A DNA stretch of 14,366 nucleotides from Bacilli bacterium (GTDB taxonomy: Bacteria; Bacillota_I; Bacilli_A; RF39; UBA660). Positions 1 to 6,773 of the stretch are shown one piece after another; positions within the stretch are counted from its first letter, which is position 1, and each line of letters opens with the position of its first letter. The stretch lies in contig JAILLM010000069.1 in NCBI GenBank assembly GCA_024693165.1, positions 1-14,366 on the forward strand. Direction: 5' to 3'. Under the pieces are notes generated by a model that was given only the letters and a program-made list of their open reading frames with translations, had not been told where the DNA came from and ran no database searches. Position numbers and translations under genes: made by a program.

Positions 1-1019
1 TCATTATCTTTCTTTAAATCTTCCAATGATGTTGAATCAATCATATTCTTGATATAAGGATAAGGATTAGATATTATTATGTGATTATAATCTTCAATAT
101 TATCATGTTTTACTTTTGTACCATTTATATCACTTGAAAAACAACCTAATAATACTTCATTGCCATTAAAAACAGCATATTGTTTACCTTCAATTTTATG
201 TAAACAATCATTATTATAAGATAAAGTTATTTCAACAAAACCAGTTACACCATTAATTGCATTTTTGCATGCAGCAGGTAATGTAATAACTGAATAATTT
301 TGATAACTCTCAAACTTAAATCCATGAGCATGTCCTTTTATCATTAAATGGTATTTTTCATCACCTAATTTTGGATAAATTCTTAGTTTTGAATTCTTAT
401 GTGCTAATACAATTGAAGAATTCTTAATATTAAATATATTGTTAAAATATGATGGTAAAACAATATTATGTCTTGCTTGAGTAATTACTTTTCTAGGGTC
501 TACATAGTCATCTTTATAAATTGATTCATCATGATCTCCAAGTACACCATATGTAATAATATTATTATCAAAAGGATAAAAACCTAAGAATTCTTGAATT
601 TGTTCCTCCCCAGGTTTTGCATATGTAGTGCTAGGTCCTATTTTCCCATCAAGAATATCTCCTGCCATAAAAATAGAATGAATTCCATTGTCTTTAGCAT
701 GTTGATATGCTTTTTCAACAATAATTCTTTTTTCTTGATTTGATGCTAAATGTAAGTCAGACATACATACAAAACTTATTCTTTTTTCATCTGGTTTAGT
801 AATTATATCTATTTCTCTAGTTAAGTTCTTTTTATTATCTGCACCAAATTCATATTTGAATTGTCCGTCAGAATAGTAAGTTCTATGTAATGTATAACCA
901 TTATTTTCTAGTTTATTTATTTTTTCATAAAGGTTTAAATCATGCATTTTAAATTTAACTGCCATCTCTGATGCTAATAAACCTTGTTCAATTGCTTTTA
1001 ATAATTCTTTCTTTTCCAT
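1..1019 (-). CDS. Metallophosphoesterase with HTH-like N-terminus (3' end beyond window)
   Basis: This is a calcineurin-like metallophosphoesterase; 339 residues are visible and the C-terminus lies beyond base 1. The metal-binding motifs appear in order: DLH (D88, H90), GDILD (D121), GDHDE at 161-165, LAH (H207) and GHAH (H230, H232). The third motif is normally GNH(D/E); Asp replaces Asn here. Residues 1-60 form a separate basic segment that looks like a helix-turn-helix (KAIEQGLLASEMAVKF, then LYEKINKLENNGY) and could bind DNA; this is inference. The start ATG follows GGGGG at a good distance. A promoter with an extended -10 lies at 1044-1071, so the gene is transcribed apart from the response regulator before it. 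The family includes nucleases, nucleotidases and phosphodiesterases, so the substrate cannot be named. No signal peptide is seen, so it is probably cytoplasmic. Confidence 0.85.
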   Translation of the reverse strand, partial: MEKKELLKAIEQGLLASEMAVKFKMHDLNLYEKINKLENNGYTLHRTYYSDGQFKYEFGADNKKNLTREIDIITKPDEKRISFVCMSDLHLASNQEKRIIVEKAYQHAKDNGIHSIFMAGDILDGKIGPSTTYAKPGEEQIQEFLGFYPFDNNIITYGVLGDHDESIYKDDYVDPRKVITQARHNIVLPSYFNNIFNIKNSSIVLAHKNSKLRIYPKLGDEKYHLMIKGHAHGFKFESYQNYSVITLPAACKNAINGVTGFVEITLSYNNDCLHKIEGKQYAVFNGNEVLLGCFSSDINGTKVKHDNIEDYNHIIISNPYPYIKNMIDSTSLEDLKKDN

Positions 1020-1043
1020 AATTCCCCCACATAATTAATTGAT

Positions 1044-1071
1044 ATAATATCAAAAACTAGAATAATTGCAA
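1044..1071 (-). promoter_or_regulatory. Promoter of the metallophosphoesterase gene
   Basis: On the minus strand TTGCAA (1066-1071) is followed by a 16-bp spacer and TATTAT (1044-1049). TGA directly precedes the -10, giving an extended TGn -10. It sits just beyond the response regulator terminator and about 25 bp before the start codon. Confidence 0.55.
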
Positions 1072-1072
1072 T

Positions 1073-1099
1073 AAAAAAATAGAAGTTTCCTTCTATTTT
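1073..1099 (-). terminator. Intrinsic terminator after the response regulator
   Basis: A perfect 10-bp stem (arms 1076-1085 and 1090-1099) has a GAAA tetraloop on the minus strand and is followed by a run of T. The upstream arm contains the stop codon of the response regulator gene. It closes the HPt-response regulator operon. Confidence 0.85.
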
Positions 1100-1794
1100 C
1101 TGAATTGAATTGTTTTAGCAACAATATCTTTTGCTGCTTCCTTACTAAATGGCTTTTGTAATAAGTCTACAATTTCATATTCAATTGTGATTTTATTAAC
1201 AATATCAACATCATCTTCTCCTGAAATTACTGAGATTGGGATTGTTTTAAATAGATTGTTCTTTTTGAAATAATCTAATACTTTATATCCACTTGATATA
1301 GGCATTTTTAAATCTGTAAAACATCCAGCAATATCATTATGATCATTTTCTTCAAGAAGCTTAATTGTTTTGTCTCCATTGTGAGCAATTAATACATCAT
1401 ACTCGTCTTTAAATATTTTATATAAAAAGTTAGTTATAACAGGCGAATCATCTGCAACTATAATTTTCTTTTTACCATTATTTCCAGTAGATTCAATTAG
1501 AGTAACTATATATACAATTTTATAATCTCCGATTGAACTTACAAAAATTAGATCTTGACCATTACCTTTAGTATAAATACCTTTTTCTTTGCTTAGTATT
1601 TGTACTACTGTTTCATTATAGTTTGCAAGTATATTATTTATTTCTTTATATTCTTTTTTTATTCCAATAGTTGTCTTATTCCCTTTGTAGTTAATTGAAT
1701 AAAGTGAATTATCGTCTTTATTAATTATATAAATATTTCTATAAAATTTAGCTATATCATTAGGTATAGTACTTACTATTTCTTTGATATCCAT
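1093..1794 (-). CDS. Response regulator with C-terminal receiver domain and unknown N-terminal domain
   Basis: The protein has 233 residues. The C-terminal half (about 109-230) is a CheY-like receiver: acidic pair D115/D116, phospho-acceptor D161 in FTDLKMP, switch S191, and K214 in QKPF. All key residues are present, so it should be phosphorylated. Residues 1-105 are a mixed alpha/beta domain I do not recognise; it is not a DNA-binding output domain and precedes the receiver, which is the reverse of the usual order. The ATG at 1794 is chosen because AGGTG lies 8 nt before it; a GTG three codons earlier would overlap that site. It lies 19 nt after the HPt gene, and an intrinsic terminator overlaps its stop, so the two genes form one transcript. 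A phosphorelay pairing with the HPt protein is likely; no histidine kinase is in the window. Confidence 0.85.
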   Translation of the reverse strand: MDIKEIVSTIPNDIAKFYRNIYIINKDDNSLYSINYKGNKTTIGIKKEYKEINNILANYNETVVQILSKEKGIYTKGNGQDLIFVSSIGDYKIVYIVTLIESTGNNGKKKIIVADDSPVITNFLYKIFKDEYDVLIAHNGDKTIKLLEENDHNDIAGCFTDLKMPISSGYKVLDYFKKNNLFKTIPISVISGEDDVDIVNKITIEYEIVDLLQKPFSKEAAKDIVAKTIQFRK

Positions 1795-1813
1795 ATTAAC
1801 CACACCTAATTAA

Positions 1814-2170
1814 TTACATTCCTAAATATTGTTTAACAACAGCAATAATTCTGTTTGCTTCTGCCATAAGTGCAGCATTATTTGCTTGTGCAAATGCTAA
1901 ATCATTACCTTTACCAGCAAGTTCATGTTGGTATGACATTTCAGCTAATTGAGTAAAACCTAAATATTTAGAATCACTCTTCATAGCATGAGTTAGGATT
2001 CCATAGTTTTCCATGTCTCCAGTTGCAAGTGCATTGGCAATTTGAGGCATTCTTGTTTCTGACTCTTGAATAAAATCTCTAAGAGTATCATTGTACATTT
2101 CCATATCCCCCAATAACTCAAGCCCTTTGTTAATATCAATTCCATTGCTTGTTAAAATGTTAGTATCCAT
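1814..2170 (-). CDS. Histidine phosphotransfer (HPt) domain protein
   Basis: This small cytoplasmic protein of 118 residues is a stand-alone HPt domain. The motif THAMKSDSKYLG at 60-71 matches the HPt pattern HxxKxxSxxLG and places the phosphorylated histidine at H61. The rest is mainly helical, as expected of the four-helix bundle. HPt proteins carry phosphate between the receiver of a hybrid kinase and a downstream response regulator. Its neighbour is a receiver protein, 19 nt downstream in the same operon, which is the obvious partner. The start ATG follows AGGAGG, a strong ribosome binding site, with a promoter about 25-50 bp upstream. The kinase that feeds it must lie elsewhere. Confidence 0.85.
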   Translation of the reverse strand: MDTNILTSNGIDINKGLELLGDMEMYNDTLRDFIQESETRMPQIANALATGDMENYGILTHAMKSDSKYLGFTQLAEMSYQHELAGKGNDLAFAQANNAALMAEANRIIAVVKQYLGM

Positions 2171-2193
2171 ACTTATCCTCCTATCTTAATTTA

Positions 2194-2222
2194 ATTATAG
2201 ATTTAATTTAACTCTTCAACAA
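2194..2222 (-). promoter_or_regulatory. Promoter of the HPt-response regulator operon
   Basis: On the minus strand TTGTTG (2217-2222) lies 17 bp before a perfect TATAAT (2194-2199). It lies between the terminator of the previous gene and the AGGAGG site of the HPt gene. Confidence 0.55.
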
Positions 2223-2256
2223 CAAATAACTTATATACATTACTTATACTTTACAT

Positions 2257-2282
2257 AAAAAAGAATACTTTATAGTATTCTT
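2257..2282 (-). terminator. Intrinsic terminator after the 222-residue membrane protein
   Basis: A perfect 9-bp stem (2261-2269 with 2274-2282) encloses a 4-nt loop and is followed on the minus strand by six T (2257-2262, partly in the stem). It overlaps the stop codon of the gene. Confidence 0.85.
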
Positions 2283-2949
2283 AGCATACACTTATATTAA
2301 TATTTTCATATGAAATGATATTAGATGTAGAAACAAAAGGTTTTCTTTCATTCTTAAATTTAACTGCATTTGATATATCTGAATTTATACATGCGTATGT
2401 GTAATAAATAATAGAATCGCTTGTAAATTCCATTTCTGATGCATTTGATGATACTACCACATCTGCTTCAGTTTTATTAACTATGATTGCTTCATCATAA
2501 GTTCTAACATTATTATTAACAGTTAAGAATAATGTAGTGTAACCTGCAAATTCTTTAATAACTAGATTTGATAAATCATTACCAATATTATATTTACCAA
2601 TAGATATATATAATGAATTAATATCTACTATGTAAGAATCTAATTCTTTAATAACTTCAAAGTAGATTGAAGATTGGCTTCCTACTTTGATTTTACATCC
2701 ATTATCACATTTATCTTTTAATGATACTTCTTCATTTATATTAATAAGTTCAAATTCTGAATCATTAACTTTTTCTTTTAATTCAGTTAGATTTAATTTA
2801 AAGTTATTACTTTTATTGAATTTATATAATCCAATAAAATATACTAATAAAACTGTAATGAAAGTAACTATTAAGACAATAAAATAAATACCCATAAGTC
2901 TTAAAGATTCTTCTTTAACACTATTAACTCTATCTTTAATATCTTTCAT
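2281..2949 (-). CDS. Unknown single-pass membrane protein
   Basis: I do not recognise this 222-residue protein. It starts with about 18 charged residues, then has one strong transmembrane segment at about 21-41, and ends in a domain of about 180 residues rich in Asn, Ser, Ile and beta-forming stretches. Charge distribution suggests the N-terminus is inside and the C-terminal domain outside. The four cysteines (81, 85, 187 and the last residue 222) all lie in the outer domain and could form disulfides or a CxxxC pair; this is inference. The ATG at 2949 is preferred to an in-frame GTG three codons earlier because that GTG is part of the AGGTGAT ribosome binding site. It appears monocistronic, bounded by the xseB terminator and its own. 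Confidence 0.7.
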   Translation of the reverse strand: MKDIKDRVNSVKEESLRLMGIYFIVLIVTFITVLLVYFIGLYKFNKSNNFKLNLTELKEKVNDSEFELININEEVSLKDKCDNGCKIKVGSQSSIYFEVIKELDSYIVDINSLYISIGKYNIGNDLSNLVIKEFAGYTTLFLTVNNNVRTYDEAIIVNKTEADVVVSSNASEMEFTSDSIIYYTYACINSDISNAVKFKNERKPFVSTSNIISYENINISVC

Positions 2950-2963
2950 AAGTATCACCTAAT

Positions 2964-2991
2964 AAAAATATACCATCACTGGTATATTTTT
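2964..2991 (-). terminator. Intrinsic terminator after xseB, probably bidirectional
   Basis: An inverted repeat pairs 2964-2974 with 2981-2991 (11 bp, the outer pairs all A-T) around a 6-nt loop. Both strands end in T-runs. On the minus strand the downstream arm also carries TGG-TATATT (2967-2972), an extended -10 with TTTAAA 17 bp upstream (2990-2995), which could be the promoter of the next gene. Confidence 0.7.
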
Positions 2992-3005
2992 TAAATAGTT
3001 TAAAG

Positions 3006-3230
3006 TTAGATTTCTAAATCTTCAAGTGTACCATTTTCAGTTAAGATTTTGTTAACTGTTTTAGTTGCACTTTCTAGTTTTTCTGAGCAAAGTTTAACCT
3101 TTTCCATTGCTTCAGTATATTTCTTAATAGATTCATCTAAATCTACATTTCCATTTTCAAGTGAAGTAACGATTTCTTCAACTTCAGTTAATAATTCTTC
3201 AAATTTCTTTTCTTCTTTTTCTTTAGCCAT
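3006..3230 (-). CDS. xseB: Exodeoxyribonuclease VII small subunit
   Basis: At 74 residues the protein has the usual XseB length. It is a charged helical protein with the family core FEELLTEVEEIVTSLENG at 10-27 and then LDESIKKYTEAM, ending with a helix of the type LCSEKLESATKTV. XseB helices wrap the XseA subunit to make exonuclease VII, which degrades single-stranded DNA from both ends in the cytoplasm. I chose the ATG at 3230 because GAAGGAG stands 9 nt before it and the protein then begins as family members do; an upstream in-frame start would add nine residues. It overlaps the end of xseA by 8 nt, so the two are translationally coupled, and a terminator follows. Confidence 0.93.
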   Translation of the reverse strand: MAKEKEEKKFEELLTEVEEIVTSLENGNVDLDESIKKYTEAMEKVKLCSEKLESATKTVNKILTENGTLEDLEI

Positions 3231-4512
3231 TATTTTCAACTCCTTCAACATTAGCATTTATAATTCCATCAATAACTTTGATTTTTAAGTTATCATTTTT
3301 CTTAACGTCTTTAACTGACTTAATTATCTTTTTATCACTTTCAATAACAGAATAACCTTTCTTAATAACACTAAGTGGATTAAGTAATTCAAGTTTATTA
3401 ATTAAAAGCTCTAATGAATTTTTCTTAGGTACTAAGATATCTTCAGGATTCTTAAGTACACGTTTATTTATAATATTTGTAAGTTTTACTTTTGATGTAT
3501 CTAACTTATTTTGAATATTAGTATTTAATCTATTAATAAGTTCATCTAACTTTTGTTCTTTTATTTCAAAAGAAGCAAGTGGATTTTCAAGTACATAACT
3601 CTTTTTAATCTTATTTAAGATTTCTCTTAAATGATTAATCTTACTTGTTACTGCTTGATTAGATCTTATTTCAAGTTGTTTTAAGTATGCAATTACATCA
3701 ACTAGATTTGGAACAGCAAGTTCAGCACCTGCAGTTGGTGTTGCTGCTCTAAGGTCAGCTACAAAATCAGCAATTGTGTAATCTATATCATGACCTACAG
3801 CTGATATTATTGGAACTCTTGAATCATAGATTGCTCTTGCAACTATTTCTTCATTGAATGCCCAAAGGTCTTCAATAGATCCTCCACCTCTACCAACTAT
3901 TAATGTATCTAATTCATACTTTTCTTTATTTGCTTCTTCGATTTGTTTTACTATATCAAACTTAGCTTGTTCACCTTGTACCATTGCAGGAAATAATATT
4001 ACTTCACATAATGGATATCTTCTATTAATAGTAGTAATAATATCATGAACAGCCGCTTGATTAATATTACTTGAAGTAACTACACCTATTCTTTTTGGAA
4101 ACTTAGGAATAGGTTTTTTATGAGCTTCATCAAATAAACCTTCAGCGGCTAACTTTTTCTTTAACTCCTCGAGTTTCTTTAGAAGATCACCTTCACCATC
4201 AAGTCTCATTTTATTTATATAAACTTGATATGTTCCTGATGCTGGATAAGCTGATATTCTTCCATCAACTAATACTTTATCTCCTTCTTTTGGAACGAAA
4301 TCAAGTGTATCTGCTGAGCTCTTAAACATAACTGCACTTATTCTTGATTCTTCATCTTTAAGTGTGAAGTATAGGTGTCCTCTTGTTGCACCTTTCCAGT
4401 TACTTATTTCACCCTTAATATGAACATCTCTTAGTTCACTTACACTATCAAGGAAGTTCTTAATAGAAGTGTTATAGGCAGTTACAGAATAATACTTTTT
4501 TTCTTCTTCCAT
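3223..4512 (-). CDS. xseA: Exodeoxyribonuclease VII large subunit
   Basis: XseA is the catalytic subunit of exonuclease VII; 429 residues is normal for the family. An N-terminal OB-fold (about 5-105, with GEISNWKGATRGHLYFTLKD) binds single-stranded DNA. The nuclease domain follows: TSSNINQAAVHDI at 146-158, VGRGGGSIEDLWAFNEE at 206-222, and AVGHDIDYTIADFVADLRA at 238-256. D157, R208, H241 and D244 correspond to the residues reported as essential in the E. coli enzyme. GHE(T)D of most members is GHDID here. The C-terminal third is long coiled coil. A GGTGAT site precedes the ATG. The gene leads an xseAB operon whose promoter holds a LexA-like box, and it lies directly after parE on the same strand; the enzyme is linked to repair of topoisomerase-quinolone damage in E. 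coli. Confidence 0.97.
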   Translation of the reverse strand: MEEEKKYYSVTAYNTSIKNFLDSVSELRDVHIKGEISNWKGATRGHLYFTLKDEESRISAVMFKSSADTLDFVPKEGDKVLVDGRISAYPASGTYQVYINKMRLDGEGDLLKKLEELKKKLAAEGLFDEAHKKPIPKFPKRIGVVTSSNINQAAVHDIITTINRRYPLCEVILFPAMVQGEQAKFDIVKQIEEANKEKYELDTLIVGRGGGSIEDLWAFNEEIVARAIYDSRVPIISAVGHDIDYTIADFVADLRAATPTAGAELAVPNLVDVIAYLKQLEIRSNQAVTSKINHLREILNKIKKSYVLENPLASFEIKEQKLDELINRLNTNIQNKLDTSKVKLTNIINKRVLKNPEDILVPKKNSLELLINKLELLNPLSVIKKGYSVIESDKKIIKSVKDVKKNDNLKIKVIDGIINANVEGVENNG

Positions 4513-4533
4513 ATTATCACCTTGCTAAAATAT

Positions 4534-4562
4534 ATTTTACACTACGAACACTTGTTTGTAAA
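4534..4562 (-). promoter_or_regulatory. xseAB promoter
   Basis: On the minus strand TTTACA (4557-4562) is separated by exactly 17 bp from TAAAAT (4534-4539). Nine of twelve or better bases match the consensus, with optimal spacing. The AGGTGAT site of xseA follows about 15 bp downstream. Confidence 0.6.
4545..4558. promoter_or_regulatory. Candidate LexA (SOS) operator in the xseAB promoter
   Basis: CGAACACTTGTTTG is an imperfect palindrome that matches 11 of 14 positions of the Bacillus LexA box CGAACATATGTTCG and keeps the key GAAC-N4-GTT core. It lies between the -35 and -10 hexamers, where a repressor would block RNA polymerase. The match is imperfect and no other box is seen in the window. 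Confidence 0.4.
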
Positions 4563-4593
4563 TAAAAAATTAGTAATCTACTTACTAATTTTT
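4561..4593 (-). terminator. Intrinsic terminator after parE
   Basis: A perfect 12-bp stem (4565-4576 with 4582-4593) has a 5-nt loop, followed by T-rich sequence on the minus strand. It overlaps the parE stop codon. The xseA -35 hexamer begins directly at its distal edge. Confidence 0.85.
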
Positions 4594-6507
4594 CTTTTTA
4601 AAATCATCTTCAAGTGTGAAGTCTACATTTTCATTTATCCATGCTTTTCTAGGTTCTACTTTATCACCCATAAGTACTGAAACTCTCTTTTCAGCAAGCA
4701 TATCATCTTGAATATTAACTTTAATAATATTTCTAGTTTTAGGATCCATTGTAGTTTCTCTTAGAGCTTCAGCATTCATTTCTCCTAAACCTTTGTATCT
4801 TTGAAGATTATAATTACTCTTACCTTCAGTAAGTTCTCTTAATTCTTCATTTGTATAACAATAAATTGGTTCTTTTGATCCAGTAAATTGAACTTTATAT
4901 AAAGGAGGCATTGCTATATATAAATGTCCTTCTTCAATTAAAGGTCTCATAAATCTATAGAAGAAAGTTAAAAGTAAACATTGGATATGGCATCCATCAT
5001 CATCGGCATCTGTCATGATAACTACTTTATCATAGTTAATATCTTTAATATCAAATTCATTACCTACTCCTCCACCAATACAATGGATTAAAGTATTAAG
5101 TTCTTCATTCTTATATGCATCAGCAAGACTTGCTTTTTCAGTGTTAAGAACCTTTCCTCTTAAAGGAAGAACTCCTTGGAATTTACGGTCTCTACCTTGT
5201 TTAGCAGTTCCACCAGCTGAGTTACCCTCAACAATAAATAATTCATTAATTTTAGCATTATGTCCTTGAGGTGGAGTTAACTTATCTGAAAGACTTGCTT
5301 GTTTTTGTTTTTTTGATTTTCCAAGTCTAGCTTCTTCACGAGCTTTTCTTGCTGCTTCACGAGCAAACTTAGAGTTAGTCATCTTTTCAACAATAGCCAT
5401 TGCTTCACTCTTATGTTCATGTAAATAGAATTTTAAATTTTCATAAACAATTTGTTCAACAGCAACTCTTGCTTCAGGAGTACCAAGTTTACCTTTTGTT
5501 TGTCCTTCAAATTGTAATAATTCTTCAGGAACTTTTAAATTAATAACTGCGGTTAAACCTTCACGAACATCACTACCGTCAAAGTTTGAATCTTTAGCTT
5601 TTAAGATATTGTTTTCTCTACAATAATCATTAAAGATTTTAGTTAAACCTGATTTAAAACCAACTTCATGAGATCCACCATCACTTGTTTTAACGTTATT
5701 AACAAATGATACGATAGATTCATTATATGTATCTGTATATTGTAAAGCTACATCTACGATAATCTTATTCTTTTCACCATGAATATTAATAATATTATCC
5801 AATGTATTCTTGTCTTCATTCATATATTCAACAAATGCTTCTAAACCTTTTTCATAGTGATAACTAATCTTTTGAACTTCGTCACTTGTTCTATTTTCTA
5901 GATCAATTGTAACATTAGGAAGTAAGAATGCACTTTCTTGAGTTCTTTCACAAATTGTTGAGAACGAAAATTGGCAATTTTTAAATATTTCATAGTTTGG
6001 CATGAATGTAACAATAGTACCAGTCTTTTTAGACTCTCCGATTGTTTTAAGTGGTGAATCTACTTCTCCACCATTTTTAAACTTTATTTCAGAAATCTTA
6101 CCATCATTATAAATGATAACATCCATCCAATCAGATAATGCATTAACGACAGATGCACCTACACCATGAAGACCACCAGAAACTTTATAGTTTCCTTCTT
6201 CAAATTTACCACCAGCATGTAATACTGTATAAACAACTTCAGGAGTAGATTTACCACTAGAGTGCATTCCAATAGGAACTCCTCTACCATTATCAGCAAT
6301 TGTAATAGATCCATCTTTATTCATGATAATCTTAATGGTATTACCATAGCCATTAATGATTTCATCAATACCATTGTCTACTATTTCCCAAACTAAATGA
6401 TGTAGTCCTCTTTTATCAGTAGAACCAATATACATACCAGGTCTTTTTCTAACTGCTTCTAATCCTTCTAATATTTTTATCGAATCAGCATCATATTTTT
6501 TTGCCAT
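4585..6507 (-). CDS. parE: DNA topoisomerase IV subunit B (ParE)
   Basis: This is the ATPase subunit of a type IIA topoisomerase, 640 residues. The GHKL ATPase has E41/N45 in EIVDN, D72-N-G-R-G, GGLHGVG at 111-117 and QTKGKLG at 336-342. The TOPRIM domain has E427 in VEGNSAGG, PLRGK at 448-452 and DADDD at 500-504; RYKGLGEM at 570-577 lies near the C-terminus. Features such as FDIKDINYDK and HIQCLLLTFFYRFMRPLIEEG are of ParE rather than GyrB type, so topoisomerase IV (chromosome decatenation) is preferred. EGDSAGG is changed to EGNSAGG (N429), the same substitution that gives quinolone resistance when it arises in GyrB or ParE elsewhere. The ATG at 6507 follows GGTGAG; an upstream ATG would bury that site. 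No parC follows; xseA does. It has its own promoter. Confidence 0.92.
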   Translation of the reverse strand: MAKKYDADSIKILEGLEAVRKRPGMYIGSTDKRGLHHLVWEIVDNGIDEIINGYGNTIKIIMNKDGSITIADNGRGVPIGMHSSGKSTPEVVYTVLHAGGKFEEGNYKVSGGLHGVGASVVNALSDWMDVIIYNDGKISEIKFKNGGEVDSPLKTIGESKKTGTIVTFMPNYEIFKNCQFSFSTICERTQESAFLLPNVTIDLENRTSDEVQKISYHYEKGLEAFVEYMNEDKNTLDNIINIHGEKNKIIVDVALQYTDTYNESIVSFVNNVKTSDGGSHEVGFKSGLTKIFNDYCRENNILKAKDSNFDGSDVREGLTAVINLKVPEELLQFEGQTKGKLGTPEARVAVEQIVYENLKFYLHEHKSEAMAIVEKMTNSKFAREAARKAREEARLGKSKKQKQASLSDKLTPPQGHNAKINELFIVEGNSAGGTAKQGRDRKFQGVLPLRGKVLNTEKASLADAYKNEELNTLIHCIGGGVGNEFDIKDINYDKVVIMTDADDDGCHIQCLLLTFFYRFMRPLIEEGHLYIAMPPLYKVQFTGSKEPIYCYTNEELRELTEGKSNYNLQRYKGLGEMNAEALRETTMDPKTRNIIKVNIQDDMLAEKRVSVLMGDKVEPRKAWINENVDFTLEDDFKKKN

Positions 6508-6524
6508 ATTTCTCACCATAAATA

Positions 6525-6553
6525 ATTATACAATAAAATATCGGTTTTACCAA
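6525..6553 (-). promoter_or_regulatory. parE promoter
   Basis: On the minus strand TTGGTA (6548-6553), a 17-bp spacer and a perfect TATAAT (6525-6530) precede parE. The predicted transcript start near 6518 leaves a short leader of about 11 nt that contains GGTGAG and favours the ATG at 6507 as the real start. Confidence 0.6.
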
Positions 6554-6576
6554 AGAAAATCGTTATTTCTAGACAC

Positions 6577-6606
6577 TAAAAAAGAATATACTATCTTGTA
6601 TATCCT
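6577..6606 (-). terminator. Intrinsic terminator after the 60-residue protein
   Basis: A 9-bp stem with one G-U pair (6583-6591 with 6598-6606, loop 6 nt) is followed by six T on the minus strand. The upstream arm is inside the last codons of the small gene. Confidence 0.8.
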
Positions 6607-6773
6607 TTCTCTAAATTCTCGAGTCTTTTTAAAATTTCTTCCCTTGAAACAATAATTTTTGTTTGAATTAATTGTTCTCTTTCTTCTTTAAGTTTATTAA
6701 TTTCTTCAGTCATTAATACCTTTTCATCAGGATATTCTAAATAGACATTTGCTAATTCTTTAATTTTTTTCAT
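6591..6773 (-). CDS. Small helical (coiled-coil-like) protein of unknown function
   Basis: I do not recognise this 60-residue protein. It has no transmembrane segment and few hydrophobic residues beyond a heptad-like pattern of Leu and Ile: VLMTEEINKLKEEREQLIQ at about 19-37 and EEILKRLENLEKGY at about 45-58 look like two helices of a short coiled coil or helical hairpin. It is highly charged and probably cytoplasmic. Its ATG lies inside the 3' end of the preceding membrane protein gene (14-nt overlap), so the two are translationally coupled and likely work together. A strong terminator overlaps its stop codon, marking the end of the pair. The overlap and the terminator are the main reasons to believe it is a real gene. 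Confidence 0.65.
   Translation of the reverse strand: MKKIKELANVYLEYPDEKVLMTEEINKLKEEREQLIQTKIIVSREEILKRLENLEKGYTR

Noticed and set aside
2687..2887. Plus-strand open frame opposite the 222-residue membrane protein, and similar frames opposite xseB, xseA, the repeat protein, ftsX, ftsE and the ATPase
   Set aside because: They lie antisense to well-supported genes, have Ser/Leu-rich composition typical of reverse-strand translation, and lack ribosome binding sites.
4585..6507. Calling the topoisomerase subunit GyrB
   Set aside because: The length fits both, but the TOPRIM surroundings (NYDK, HIQ, FMRPLIEEG) follow ParE; gyrA or recF neighbours are also absent.
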